The position numbers and the translations under genes were made by a program. Positions 1 through 11,059 of a stretch of DNA of 64,000 bases are shown piece by piece; positions within the stretch are counted from its first letter, which is position 1; each line of letters starts with the position of its first letter. A model generated the notes under the pieces. That model worked only from the letters and a program-made list of their open reading frames with translations, was not told where the DNA came from and did not search any database. Source of the DNA: Eretmocerus hayati (taxonomy: Eukaryota > Arthropoda > Insecta > Hymenoptera > Aphelinidae). The DNA lies in contig CM056742.1 of the NCBI GenBank assembly GCA_029851415.1, positions 79,164,748 to 79,228,747 on the forward strand, written 5' to 3'.

Positions 1-603
1 CGATATAAAATTAGAATACATACCATAAAAGCCAAGTTCTTTTAACAGATTTTGGTCGACAAGTGCATCAACAATAGACTCCATGCTTTAAAACAACAGA
101 GACCCCATTCAGATGACCAAACTAAACGATTTCATGCACTGCCTCAAAAAGTATGCATTCCATAATCCAAAGGTTTCTACCAAAAATGTTCCAACGTACT
201 AAAAAAGTACAATATTCACACTCTACCTGAGCTCAGTCAAAATCTCCAAAACGTCATAAAACTCGGAAAAGATCCGTTCAACCAATTCGAGGCAACTGAA
301 TTAATCTATAAGTTCTCGTGTAAAAACTGTCCAGCTTCATATGTGTAAGAGACAAAAAAATCTTTGTCGACTAGACTCAATGAACACATCAAAATGAAAA
401 ACCCAAATACAGTTGTTTCACTACACATGGAAGAAGTTGGTCATGAATTTGATTGGCCGAATGTAAAAGTATTGGACCGAGAACCTCATTTTCACAAGAG
501 ATTACTAAGTGAAATGATTTTCATCAATAGAGATGATAACAACATCAATTTTAAAACTGATACGCGTAATCTCAACAGACTGTACAGTTCTATTCTGAAA
601 TAG
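1..603 (+). pseudogene. Penelope-like element, 3' coding end (GIY-YIG endonuclease domain), truncated by window edge
   Basis: The frame ending at the TAG at 601-603 carries a zinc-binding CxxC (C-K-N-C) followed by A-S-Y-V and then a stop, with the rest of the nuclease downstream: T-R-L-N-E-H-I, G-H-E-F-D-W, and the near-terminal K-R-L-L-S-E-M. This order is characteristic of the GIY-YIG endonuclease that Penelope-like elements carry after their reverse transcriptase. A TAA at 346-348 replaces the glycine expected after Y-V, so the domain is inactive. The frame can be followed back to about position 240; the reverse transcriptase would lie to the left of the window. Bases 1-48 recur inverted at about 4631-4679. 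Family call is confident; this copy is dead. Confidence 0.72.
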
Positions 604-664
604 CATAAAAGCAGTACAATATACCTCTCCTAGTCTCTCGTTCTTTCTGTCTCTAAAATACAAA

Positions 665-907
665 GAATTTATACGTTTAAGGTCGGTTGCACGCGGTTTG
701 AGTCTTAGATACGTCTGGCACAGTGATGGGCGTTTCTGGGTTAGACGGAAAAATGGTGAGCGAGCGCATGTGTTCGAATCCCTTGCTGATCTGCAGGTCA
801 TTCGAACGACCTGTGAAAGTGGTCCGGAACGCACCTGTGCGTCCTCTAATAACACCCAGAGCTGCACTATCGTTCCGGAGCAAAATAAAGTTCCGGCAAC
901 AGAATAA
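665..907 (+). pseudogene. LINE ORF1 C-terminus (Baculo_FP-like nucleic-acid-binding protein)
   Basis: The reading frame ending at the TAA at 905-907 contains L-R-Y-V-W-H-S-D-G-R-F-W-V-R-R-K followed by a short F-E-S-L-A-D-L. The pattern of an aromatic-rich strand, then V-R-K/R-K, then a loop ending in L-x-D-L matches the C-terminal end of FP25K-like ORF1 proteins of CR1/Jockey-type LINEs, which coat the element RNA. Only about 70-80 residues remain; the coiled-coil and zinc-finger N-terminal parts are absent. It sits just upstream of ORF2 and in the same frame, with a TGA at 920-922 between them. Assignment rests on this short motif and on position. Confidence 0.5.
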
Positions 908-922
908 GCAAGGAAACCCTGA

Positions 923-3822
923 CTGGATACGGCTGCTGAAGAGCGACGAGGGAGGGGTAATTCTCTAAAAGCGGGATTTATCAACCTTAACTCCCTGACA
1001 GATAAGATTGAGCATCTACGCTTGCTCGTCGCTAACGATCCCTCCTATCATCTATTTGGGGTGGCCGAGTCAAAGCTAGATGAATATGTGGATGACAGTC
1101 TCGTTCAGATTCCAGGTTTTTCGTTGTTGCGACAAGATCGCAACGGAGAGGGTCGAGGAGTTGCCTTGTATGTGCGCAATGACATCAAAGTTGAGAAGTT
1201 GGTTTCGTCGAATACTTTTGGGCCGGGGAAACCTGGCGTGCCCGAATTCCTTTTTTGTAGCGTGCAGCAAGGCAGCTCACCCCCAATATTAGTCGCGGTA
1301 ATCTATAGACCCCCTAAAATTGCTATGCAGAAGGATGATGGGCTGTTTGGCTCGTTACGCCGGCTGTGTGGTGATTACAGCCACAAAATCATTATGGGTG
1401 ATCTGAACGCTGACTTGTTGGATACTGCTCATCCCGACACCAAGACACTGACTACACTGACAGAAGAACTAGCCTTGCAGATAAAGCAGCATGGCCCGAC
1501 TCATCAACACAACCCCAATGTATCTCATATATGGATTGATCACATATACGTAGATGACAACGACACCATTACTGATTTTCACAACAGACACCTGCCCAGT
1601 TTCGGTGGGCACTCGGTCATTGACGTCACCATCAACATCTTCACCCCTACTCCGCCAAAAAATTCCTTCAAGTATAGGGATTTTCGTAACATCACTCCGG
1701 AGATATTGAATGACCGTCTGCTCCGCTGTGACTGGACAGCTCTTGAAAATGCCGACACCAGTTTGGAAGACGCAATTGACTGCTTGAATGAAAATTTAAT
1801 GATCGTTTTAGATGAATTAGCACCGGAAAAAACTATAAACCCGCGTAAAAATGATGCTCCTTGGATTGGTCCTGAGTTGAGGGTGCTCATAAATAAGCGA
1901 GACGCGACGCGCAGGCGTTGGGAGCGCATGCAACGCAACCAGTGCAAGTGTCCTGAGCTTCAAAATGAGTACTTCCGGCTTAGCGAAGAGGTCGATCTGC
2001 GCATTGAGCAAGAGCGTAATTCCTTCCTTCAAAACTATCTTTCAGACGCTCTTGAACAGAACAAGAATATTTGGAAGGAGACGCGCATTCTCGGCCTCTT
2101 GCCCAAGAGCAAAGAGGAAGAACTTCACGGTTTCACACCGGATGAGTTGAACGCTCACTTTGCGGGGGTTTCCGTTTCGCCTCACGAAAATATTAATGGA
2201 GCAATGGACGATATTAACCCTGCACCGAAAGAGGGGTGTAAATTTAAGCCCACAAATTTCAATGATGTAGTCCTTGCTATTAAACATTTCTCCTCGCAGG
2301 CCCGCGAGGTGGATGGGATCCCCCAGAGCGTGATCGCGAAGGCTCTTCCGGCAATGGTGATCTTATTGTACATATTCTCAATTCCTCTTTCGCTCATAGC
2401 GTTTTTCTCGAGGCTTGGGAGCAAGCGCAGCTGATTGCACTAAAGAAGACTGCTGCTCCATCAACGGTCTCGGACTTCCGTCCCATAGCGCTGCTGTGCT
2501 TCCTTTCCAAGGTTCTGGAAAAAATTGCACATGACCAAATCACGGAGTATTTAAAAGTAGAGAAACTTCTTGATCGCTTCCAGACTGGTTTCAGGCAATA
2601 CCATAGCACCCAGACAGCTTTACTAAAGTTGACGGACGACATCAGAGTAGGCATTGATAGGAAAAAGATCACCTTACTCTTACTATTCGACTTTAGCAAA
2701 GCTTTCGACACAATAACACCGTCAAAGCTGTTGAGGAAGCTCCGAAACCTTGGATTCTCAAGATCGGCACTCCTGTGGATAAAATCATACTTACAAGGCC
2801 GCACCCAAATAGTCCCTTTCAAAATCTGGTAGTTCTGATTGGCTCGAAACCAATCTGGGTGTTCCACAGGGTTCCGTTCTCGGGCTTTTACTCTTCAGCT
2901 TATATGTTAATGACTTACCTGGTTTGCTAGACGGAAAGCCGGTATATCATCTATTCTATGCGGATGATCTTCAAATTTATCTCCAAGTCGAGAAAACTAA
3001 GGTCAAGGAAGGCATCACTCGGCTGGGAGAAGTAGGACGACTAATTGCTGAATGGGCCAGAAATTCCGGCCTGCGTCTCAACGCTGGCAAGACCAAGGCA
3101 ATCTTCTTTAGCTCTGAGAGAATCATCAAAGATCTGAAAAGAATGGACTCGCCAGGGGTTGAGATACAGGAAGGTAAGTTCATTCCGTTCAGCGATGCGG
3201 TCGTGAGTCTTGGTGTTACACTTGATAGTGAACTGACGTGGAAGCCGCACATCGAGCCCTTTACGGATTGCGGTTTTTTAGGGCGTGTATCACCAGACCT
3301 CTCCGAATTCGCCTAGTCGAGTCATTAGTTCAACCGCATTTAGATTATTGCACAGTCGTGTAGCTCGACGCCACGGACGAACAGCGGCAACGGATACAGC
3401 GACTGAGCAATTCATGTGTGAGGTACATTTTTGATCTTAGGAGAGACGAGCACATCACCCCGTTTAGGGAACGTTTGGGTTGGTTACGTACTGATTCGCG
3501 GAGAATGTACTTCGCAGCACTTTTAATGCATAAGATCTTGCATCTTGGAAAACCTGGCTACCTAGCTGCGATGTTTACCAGGTACCGATCCGAACGCCCC
3601 GCACGTGGTGATGCAGAAGAGCGGGCACTCAAGGTCCCCAATATGAGACTTGATTACGAAAGAAGATCATTCCAGGTTCAATGTGCTTATCTGTGGAACT
3701 TTCTCCCTCCGGGCTTTCGGCAGCTGGGAAAAATATCAGTGTTCAAAGAGGCCTTAAAAGATTTCCTTCTGACCCAGTCTTCCCAGAGGATTGATGTGGA
3801 GAGGAGGCATTATTTTAATCTC
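923..3822 (+). pseudogene. LINE ORF2: APE endonuclease plus reverse transcriptase, frameshifted
   Basis: ORF2 starts without a clear ATG after the TGA at 920-922. The APE endonuclease (about 970-1650) shows F-I-N-L-N-S-L, V-A-E-S-K-L, I-I-M-G-D-L-N-A-D and D-H-I-Y-V; the expected S-D-H near its end reads G-G-H, so one catalytic acid is lost. The RT shows the F-R-P-I-A-L block, motif A F-D-F-S-K-A-F-D (near 2690), motif B G-V-P-Q-G-S-V-L-G (near 2855) and motif C F-Y-A-D-D (near 2955). The C-terminal domain (3418-3822) begins R-Y-I-F-D-L-R-R-D-E-H. The protein would nick DNA and prime reverse transcription on the target. At least three frameshifts and a TAG near 3361 make it a pseudogene. Confidence 0.82.
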
Positions 3823-4428
3823 TAAACTGTGATAGGTTTGGGCTCTTTTCAATCAGCGTTTCCTATTTTAAAAGAGTCATACGTGGCTACTTCATCACTG
3901 AATTGTGATTCCTGTGATATTTCTGCTGGCCCAAGCCTTTTATATGCCTTTTTACATGAAAATGTTTTCTCCTCCTCGATTTTTCTTGTAAAGACTGATA
4001 TTTGTATATGAAAATGTATCTTATCATTCTCTCACTTGACTCTTATGCATCCTTTGATGCCTTGAAATGACTAGTCACTTTCTGTGATAATTCTAATATA
4101 CCTTGACCAAAAAGACAAATATTCATACATCTTTATTTATTTATTATGTAGGTGTAACATATGTGAATTATGCTACTGTACTTTTTTAATTTTGCCCTCG
4201 GGCGAATAAAGGTTATCAACCAATCTCTCTCTACAGTCATTCCCCCACCTCTGTATTATATATAGGTACACGAAAGCTTGAGCATCGATCTAACTCGTTG
4301 TCTCACTCACTGTTAAAACACCTGACGTGATGGTAGAACGTATATGAGTTGATTAGTTGGTCTCATCGATCTTGAAGGACGGTGGGGAACTTAATAAATT
4401 CCCCAAATTTCATGAAAGAAATTTTATT

Positions 4429-4468
4429 GCTACGTTTCGTACACTAGGTTTCGTGGACCTCATCAGGT
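4429..4468 (-). ncRNA. Hammerhead-ribozyme-like motif, copy 1
   Basis: On the minus strand the core CCTGATGAGG is followed by a hairpin (GTCCAC pairing with GTGTAC, one mismatch, 8-base loop) and then CGAAACGTAGC. CUGAUGA, a stem II hairpin and GAAA are the conserved parts of a hammerhead core. Penelope-like elements are known to carry compact hammerheads. Stems I and III are not convincingly formed here, so it may be a remnant. Confidence 0.38.
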
Positions 4469-4741
4469 TGCAGGCTTCTGTTATGACATATAAAGATAGA
4501 AAATATGAAATTTTTTACAAATGATGGATGTATAAATATTGAAGATGCGCAACTTACGTTATTCTTTAACATTCTAAAATTACTCATGATTGTAGAACGA
4601 TTTTCCACCTATCGATTATTAAATATGTGACCTTTTAAGAGAACCTGACTTTTATGGTATGTATTCTCATTTTATATCGTAGGAGCTTCTATGGAATATT
4701 TGTCATTATTATCGTGAATTTGTTATATTATATGTTCCCAA

Positions 4742-4780
4742 CCTGGAGAGGTCAGTGAAATTCACTGCGCGAAACGTCGC
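4742..4780 (+). ncRNA. Hammerhead-ribozyme-like motif, copy 2
   Basis: This copy reads CCTGGAGAGGT, then a perfect 7-bp hairpin (CAGTGAA, A, TTCACTG at 4753-4767), then GCGCGAAACGTCGC. It matches copy 1 on both flanks (CCTG..GAGGTC and CGAAACGT.GC) but has a different, self-complementary hairpin between them. The core has GGA in place of ATG of CUGAUGA, so it is probably no longer catalytic. It is oriented opposite to copy 1. Confidence 0.33.
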
Positions 4781-5219
4781 AAATATAAGAAGAAATTCGC
4801 AAAATATTGTGTATTTCCATCCACACAAACCTAGTCCTCCAAGACCGATTGAAGATGATCACGATTACGATTTTACATTCATATGATATTTAGAAACTCG
4901 TGTATTGAATTGGATATCAGCTATTGTAAGAAATTACTTGAAGACAATATGAGTAGAAAATACTACCTAATTTCAATTTAACAAAGTACCGAAGATATAT
5001 TTGCGTTATCAAATGGATGTATTGATCTCATCTTTCATACATCCACTGAGAGTACACGAATTCAATTTTAGTTGTAAAGTCATATGGAGAAAGTATTCTC
5101 AAATTTATGCTACCCTAGAATAATCTCGATCAGAAAAATGCTTACAAATTTCAAAACCAAATGAGACCATACCTCTTCATAACTTTCTGATCCGGGGATC
5201 AGTTGCGCGCCAATGAACG

Positions 5220-5924
5220 TGTCATGGAGCTAGTCTAAGCTCCATGCCTACGAGTTGTAGCTATTGCAAGTATCAATGGAATGTGATGCAGCTATAGGCA
5301 CCCGTGCAAGAATCTATAGCCGTGCGTTATGGATCGAGTGTAGAAACATAAGCTCCAGGTATTGCAGTATTTATTGTACTGCGGTGCAACTAAGGGTCAC
5401 CAACCGCGCGTGCAAGAATTGATACCCATGACTCAGAGGCGCCAGCCTAGAGCCTTCGAGAACGTTCGAACGCAGGCGCACTGGCGCAAGAATGCGCGAG
5501 AACAAAGGCGCTGACGCGCATTTGACCTCGATGTGAGAACGAGTATAAAAGCGGCGTAAGAACGCTGATTCAGGCTTCTGTCCTAACAGTTGACCGCGGA
5601 CTCTCACCACGTACATTAAGCTTCTAGAATCACAGTCGACCACGTAAACTCGTAGCGTAGACTCCGCGATTAGCAGCATTCTAGAACGAATAGTCTCAGC
5701 CCTTGATACTCTCGTACCATCGTAGAATCAGTAGAATGATGAATAGTTGTGACAGTCTCTCTCTCGGATTTATAATTTACCTTTGAATGAAATCTATACT
5801 GCACTCAACATCTTGGACTTATCATTCAGTGAATACCTTGCACCCCAACTTACTGACCCGACGGTCTGGTAAGGACAGAATAGAACCCATAGCACATGAA
5901 CCTGAAGAACCCTGGTTCTTAACA
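5220..5924 (+). repeat. Long terminal repeat, copy 1 of a family also at 21771-22286
   Basis: It starts TGTCATGGAGC and ends CTTAACA. A second copy in the window shares the terminal hairpin, a TATA box (TATAAAA at 5544-5550 here), the segment around 5610-5670, and the long 3' segment containing the tract near 5835-5860 and CCCTGGTTC near the end. The 5' hairpin is CATGGAGCT/AGCTCCATG (5223-5246). The flanking bases (AACG and CATG) do not form a target duplication, and a Helitron helicase fragment starts at once on the right. This is therefore a rearranged LTR or the edge of an otherwise deleted element. Minus-strand ORFs here are spurious. Confidence 0.65.
5544..5550 (+). promoter_or_regulatory. 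TATA box of LTR copy 1
   Basis: TATAAAA sits in GAGTATAAAAGCGG. The equivalent position in the second copy (21979-21986) reads TATAAATA, so the box is conserved between copies while much of the upstream sequence is not. This supports a U3 promoter in plus orientation. Confidence 0.5.
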
Positions 5925-5936
5925 CATGGAAAAGAA

Positions 5937-8078
5937 AGAAAAGAGAGAATCCGAGACGAAATTTCAGATTTCATAGACGGACGTTATCTAAGTCCAATAG
6001 AGAGTGCATGAAGATCGCAAGAGTTCCCCCTATGTGGTAGAAGCGATAAAGTAGAAAGGTTGGCGGTTCACTTGGAGAATCAACAATCAATAGTCTTCAA
6101 AGAGAACGAAGAGAAGCAAGCATGGAACAAATCAAAAACAACTCTTACAGAGTGGTTCGAACTGAATAAAGTCGATAGTTTTGCAAGAAGATTGAAGTAT
6201 GTAGATATACCAATACATTATAGATTTGATTATTCTCAGAAGAAATGGATCAAGCGGGCAAACATGAAAAGATATCCAACGATAGGTAGAATCAGTGGAG
6301 TATCACCTTAAGATCCTGAAAGATTTTTCTTGAAACTCATTCTCAACAGAGTGAGAGGGGCTACAAAGTATAGAGATTTGAAAACTTGGGAAGGTGTCAC
6401 TTATGATAATTTCAGAGAAATTGCAGTTGCCATGGGTCTTGTTTCGAATGATGAAGGAATATACAAAATATTAAAGGAAGCGTGTGCAATCATGTTCCCC
6501 AATCAATTAAGAAAGTTCTTCTGTGGGTTTTTGCTCTCCGAGAACATTCAAGCCAAATTTATCTGGGAGAAATTCAAGATCTCATTCATTTAAGATTTCA
6601 CAAATAATGGAGAGAATTGAGCTCTGGAACACATAGAAAAAATTCTTGAAGCTACAGGTAAACAACTGAAAGATTTTGGGTTACCCTGTCCAGATGCTGA
6701 TCTCATAAATTCCAGTAATCCCATTGATCAAGACCTCGTGACAGGATGTTCTTGCAAATTTCAGCAGTTGTATAGCCTTCTGAATATTGATCAAAAGTCA
6801 ATATTCGAAGAAATCAGAGAGATGAAGGAAAATAATTGGTTCATAGACGGTCCCGGAGGATCTGGAAAAAAATTCCTCTACAAAGCTTTAATCTATTACT
6901 TCCTATCAGAGAGTAGAAATGTTCTGTCGATGGCATGGACCGGCATAGCTTCAATACGCCTACCCAAAGGGCTGACAAGTCATAGACAATTCAAACTGCC
7001 TTTGGATTTAGAAGATGTGGAGAAAGTCTTTTTGGAATCGAAGTACGATAAGAGAAAACTCCGAGAAGCTGATGTAATCATCTGGGATGAGGCATCTAGG
7101 ATACCCAGAAAAGCTCTTGAAATAGTTGACAGGACTTTGAGAGATGTTTGCGATATGGACATTCCCTTTGGTAACAAATTGTTCGTTTTATGGGGAGATT
7201 TCAGACAAATACTGCCTGTAATGAAGAAACTCCATAGAAGCTCAATTGTAGATTAAACGATAGAATGTTCACCACTCTGGCATTTGTTCAATGTGAGAAA
7301 ACTGAGCATAAACATGAGAAGCAAGAACAAAGATTTTCCATCATTCCTGTTGAAAGTTGGAGAAGGAGAGATAAATCCACTATCCGTGCCGGAAAAATGG
7401 CAGTGTGATGATGTTTGCTCAAAAGTTTTCAGTGATATCAGTGATAACCCTTCAACGGACAGAGTGATTTTGGTACCACATAATGAGGACATTTCGAGGT
7501 TGAACAAGGCGATTCTTACATTCCTACAACATTGACTATGCAACTCACAGAGACAGTGATCAGACTGATGAAAATGTATATTTGGACTATCCCATGGAAG
7601 TTCTGAATAATATAAAGGAAGGTCTACCATCTCATGGGCTACAGTTGAAAGTTAATAGTATTGTGATGTTGATAAGAAATGTAAGTACCTCTGATGGTTT
7701 ATGCAATGGTACGAGACTGGGAATTTGGAAGTTATATAAATATAATGTGGAAGCTGGAATACTGAAAGGGGATGAAGATGGAGTCATGATTTTCCTTCCG
7801 AGGATAACATTGAATACAAGGAATTCTTCGTTACCCTTCATCCTCTACAAAAAACAATTCTCAATAGTACCAGCTTTTGCAATGACAATAAATAAATCGC
7901 AAGGTCAGAGTTTCGGAACAGTTGGGTTATACACATCAGAAGACCGCTATCCGACCATGGACAGCTGTATGTTGCTCTTTCAAGATGTAGGAACCCAGAT
8001 AAAATATTCATAAGGGATTCACTGACTCAGAATAATGAAATTGAGAATGTTGTTTGGAGAGAAGTTTTTGACCTTTGA
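5937..8078 (+). pseudogene. Helitron PIF1-like helicase (C-terminal part of Rep-Hel), decayed
   Basis: Most of the region is one frame interrupted by stops (about 6009, 6309, 6591, 6619 and 7254), a frameshift near 7530 and another near 7988. The order matches the helicase half of Rep-Hel: D-F-I-D-G-R-Y, then E-F-P-L, then E-R-L-A-V-H-L, then a linker of about 250 residues. Walker A reads G-P-G-G-S-G-K-K (near 6850), Walker B I-W-D-E-A (near 7084), then L-F-V-L-W-G-D-F-R-Q (near 7190), and the C-terminal T-I-N-K-S-Q-G-Q-S (near 7890). The Walker A threonine is replaced by lysine, so ATP hydrolysis would fail even without the stops. The HUH replication-initiator domain is missing, cut off by the LTR on the left. 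The helicase would unwind donor DNA during rolling-circle transposition. Confidence 0.85.
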
Positions 8079-8358
8079 ATGCAAATATTTGCTAAGCTAT
8101 CATAATAGTCTTTGGAAAAATTGTTCAAGATGTCGAATATTATTAGTGATAACTCATAGTAGCTGATGATGGTATAACTCATATTTCTATCTTGTTAAAT
8201 AATAGGAAATTATTGGGTATTCAGTTATTTAGTCAATTTTATATAGAATTATGATATTGACATATAATATCAGACCTGTGATCATTCAGAAGGGATAGAC
8301 TTTGATGAGGGTACTCGCAATTTATTCGTGATTCGTTGAGTTGCATAAGGTTACATCT
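8079..8358. other. AT-rich spacer with a dispersed repeat
   Basis: No ORF. The part around 8265-8340 (containing TATCAGACCTG and ATCATTCAGAA) recurs near 14340-14410, inside the foldback family right of the big palindrome, so it is repetitive. Confidence 0.4.
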
Positions 8359-10332
8359 TAGGCCAGTAATTCTAGACTTCGAACTGTGTATGAGTGCCAA
8401 AGGACGGTTCTATTTTTTTTTCGATGCGGGATACCCTATAGAACACCCCCCCATAAAATGGAACAACCCCAGGGGTGCGCAAAAAATTACAACAACAAAA
8501 TAGTGCGAAATTTTGTACTTTTTTGCGTTATTTCGCATCCCGGGGAGCCGTTATGATATTTGGATCATTTCTCATGGTACTATGTTGTAGGCGATGAAAT
8601 TCTCTAAATTTAAAAGAAAAGAACCATACTAAAATTCTCTCCGTAACTCGAGATAATCAGCAACGAAGCTGGAAAATGCCAAAAATTTCCTTCATTTTTC
8701 ATTTTGAGGGAAGCCAATGGATCGATGTGTACTTGCTGGAAAATGTAGCCCTCATAGAGTACTATATGTAAAAGAAAAAAAATCAGAGCGATCCGTCAAT
8801 AAAGATTGACGCTATTGTAATTGTTTATCCCAAATTGTTGTTTTTTGCAATAGCCGTAAAAATTTTCCACGTGCACTAAAGTTGTCGCAAAAAATCAGAG
8901 AGCTTCCTGGAACCCTCAACTATAAGATGCGATCATAAAACCGGTCACTTTGTTACAAAAAATCGTCTCTGGAGCCAATTGTTTATAAAAATCGGAAATT
9001 GCCGATTTTATTTTGCACACAATTCCGCGAGTAATGGATAAATGGAAAAATTCGTTTTTGGACGGTGTAGTACTAATTCTGCTCTAAATTTAAAAAAAAC
9101 ATCACTCCACGACCTTTTGGACCGGAGATACCGATTTTTTTTTAAAAATCGATATTTTATAAACAATTGAATATTAAGGGCCGAAATTTGCGGGAAATGG
9201 TAGAAAAGTGTTCAAAGTTTCATATACAGAATGTTTAGTTCACATACCTTGACTTGCGTCCTTGTCCCAGCAGGACGATATCTCGGGTCCTACTGGACCG
9301 TTTTTGATCATTTTTTTTTAGTTTGGGGTAGCTTTCAGAAAAAAAAACACAATGGCGTATTAATTATAAGGATTTGAACGGCCATTTTGGGTGTATAAGG
9401 GGTACCGTGAAAATAAGAGGTTTTGGTCCAATTTTTCCCGTGTATCAACTAATGTTTCTCACAGAAACATTCTGAATCTGTTGAACGTGGATAATCGATA
9501 AGGGAAAGCTCCTCGGAAAATTTGAAAATTGTGAAAACTTTTCCAAAAAAATTTTATCGGAGAGCGGATAATCACCAAAAAAATAAGCATAGGGAACACC
9601 ATATCAGTTTTCATTCTGGAAATCCGGAAATCGGGAAAAAATTTCTAAATGGGACCCCAACAAATTTCATCGATTGGAAAGTGCCTAATCACTAGAAAAA
9701 GAATGAAGGATAGCATATCAATTGGCAAATTTTTATTAATGGAGTTAGATCATTTCCACCAAATGGTCTCATTACATCGAATGACATCAAACATAAAAAT
9801 ACGCTGCTAAATGATATTAGCAGAATTCTTTCTCACGTCGAAATGTGCTTAGCTTTTTAGACCAAAAAATTATAATTCCGAAATTACTCATCAAAATCAC
9901 CAATCGTTTCCACAAATTTTATACATACCTTTTTCCAATACCAATCTAAATCTTCTTATCAATACTACAATTAATTCAATTCTTTTACCGATTAATTTCC
10001 AATTTTTCATTCGTAACTTATTCATATTCCACAATCACTACTCCCATATCTATCATATCAATTTTCATCGCAATAATACTCTATTTCAAAAAAATAATAT
10101 GTATTCCCATTCATCTTTGTTTTACAAACGTAAAAAATAATTAATCACAATTATCATCAACGTATTCCTTTATTTCCGTTCTAATTTCTTCCATCACATT
10201 TCGTCAAAAATTACAAATTCTCTCATCTTACTTTCATAATCGATCAATCATAGTACTTATACACAAACTCTTACTCTTCATGGATATTCTTCTATTATAC
10301 TATTTTTTATGAGAATCACGGTAAAGTTTGTT

Positions 10333-11029
10333 GGAAATCTGTTTTCACGGGATTAATTCTCGTCCACGGTTTCTTCTCAGCCTTTCGACCGATCTCTCTC
10401 AAATTTATGTGAGTGGTAGAGCACCATGTGAAGATGTGCTGAAAGGATTTATGGCCCAATCTATTAAACAGTTCTCGATTAATGAGTATCGGAAAATAAA
10501 AATGTTAAAATTCTCAAGAAATTATTAGGAGTTTTTAGAATTTATGTCTAGAAAAACTTTATAAGGGAAGTTGAGGTGACCTAATAAAATGTTAATCTGG
10601 CCATCCTTGATCGATTGGTTAATACGGAATTACGTTAAACTGTATGGGAAAAGAAATGTACATGATTTCTTTTTCATTGATAGAAGATTCATGATTTAAT
10701 TGGTAGAGATAGATATGAATGAAAATTCCACATTAAACAATTGACGGAAAATGATGAAAAAATGGTTGTTTAAGTGACCCAAAATTTGATTTGTTGATTT
10801 TGAGAAAAGATATTTGAATATAAAATAATCGATTTTTGGAAAATTTTGACATTTTTTTTTCGGATACTCATTAATCGAGAACTGTTTAATAGATTGGGCT
10901 ATAAATCCTTTCAGCACATCTTTACATGGTGCTCTACCACTCACATAAATTTGGGAAAGATCGGTGGAAAGGCTGAGGAGAAACCGGGGACGAAAAATAA
11001 TAGAATTTATTCCATGACAACAGATTTCG
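10333..11029. repeat. Inner foldback unit 1
   Basis: Its ends are inverted copies of each other for about 180 bases: GAAATCTGTT near 10333, and AACAGATTTC at 11020-11029. The arms share ACCGATCT, AAATTTATGTGAGTGGTAGA and GAGAACTGTTTAATAGATTG. It is closely related to unit 2 in the same orientation but has different outer ends. Short ORFs in the arms are by-products of the repeat. Confidence 0.65.
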
Positions 11030-11059
11030 TACATATTTTAGAATTGAGATGATTTGTTT

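Larger units (their letters stand above)
620..4226 (+). mobile_element. Decayed non-LTR retrotransposon (LINE, Jockey/CR1-like)
   Basis: The element shows in order an ORF1 C-terminal piece, an APE-type endonuclease, a reverse transcriptase and a conserved C-terminal domain, then a 3' tail ending near AATAAAGGTTATCAA at about 4207-4222. Coding frames switch several times (frame 2, then 1 near 2370, back to 2 near 2825, then 1 after about 3260), and there is an in-frame stop near 3361, so it is non-functional. The 5' end is truncated inside ORF1. It lies immediately after the Penelope-like fragment, suggesting insertion into or next to it. The exact 5' junction (about 610-665) and clade are uncertain. 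Confidence 0.8.
4227..5219. other. Non-coding interval, Penelope-like 3'/terminal sequence plus unassigned AT-rich DNA
   Basis: There is no ORF of note here. It holds the two hammerhead-like motifs listed separately and an inverted copy (about 4631-4679) of the first 48 bases of the window. Both fit terminal or tail sequences of a Penelope-like element on either side of the LINE. The stretch 4790-5219 shows nothing I recognise. Confidence 0.4.

Noticed and set aside
505..984. 159-residue minus-strand ORF
   Set aside because: It overlaps the Penelope-like and LINE coding strands and has no motif; it is a shadow frame.
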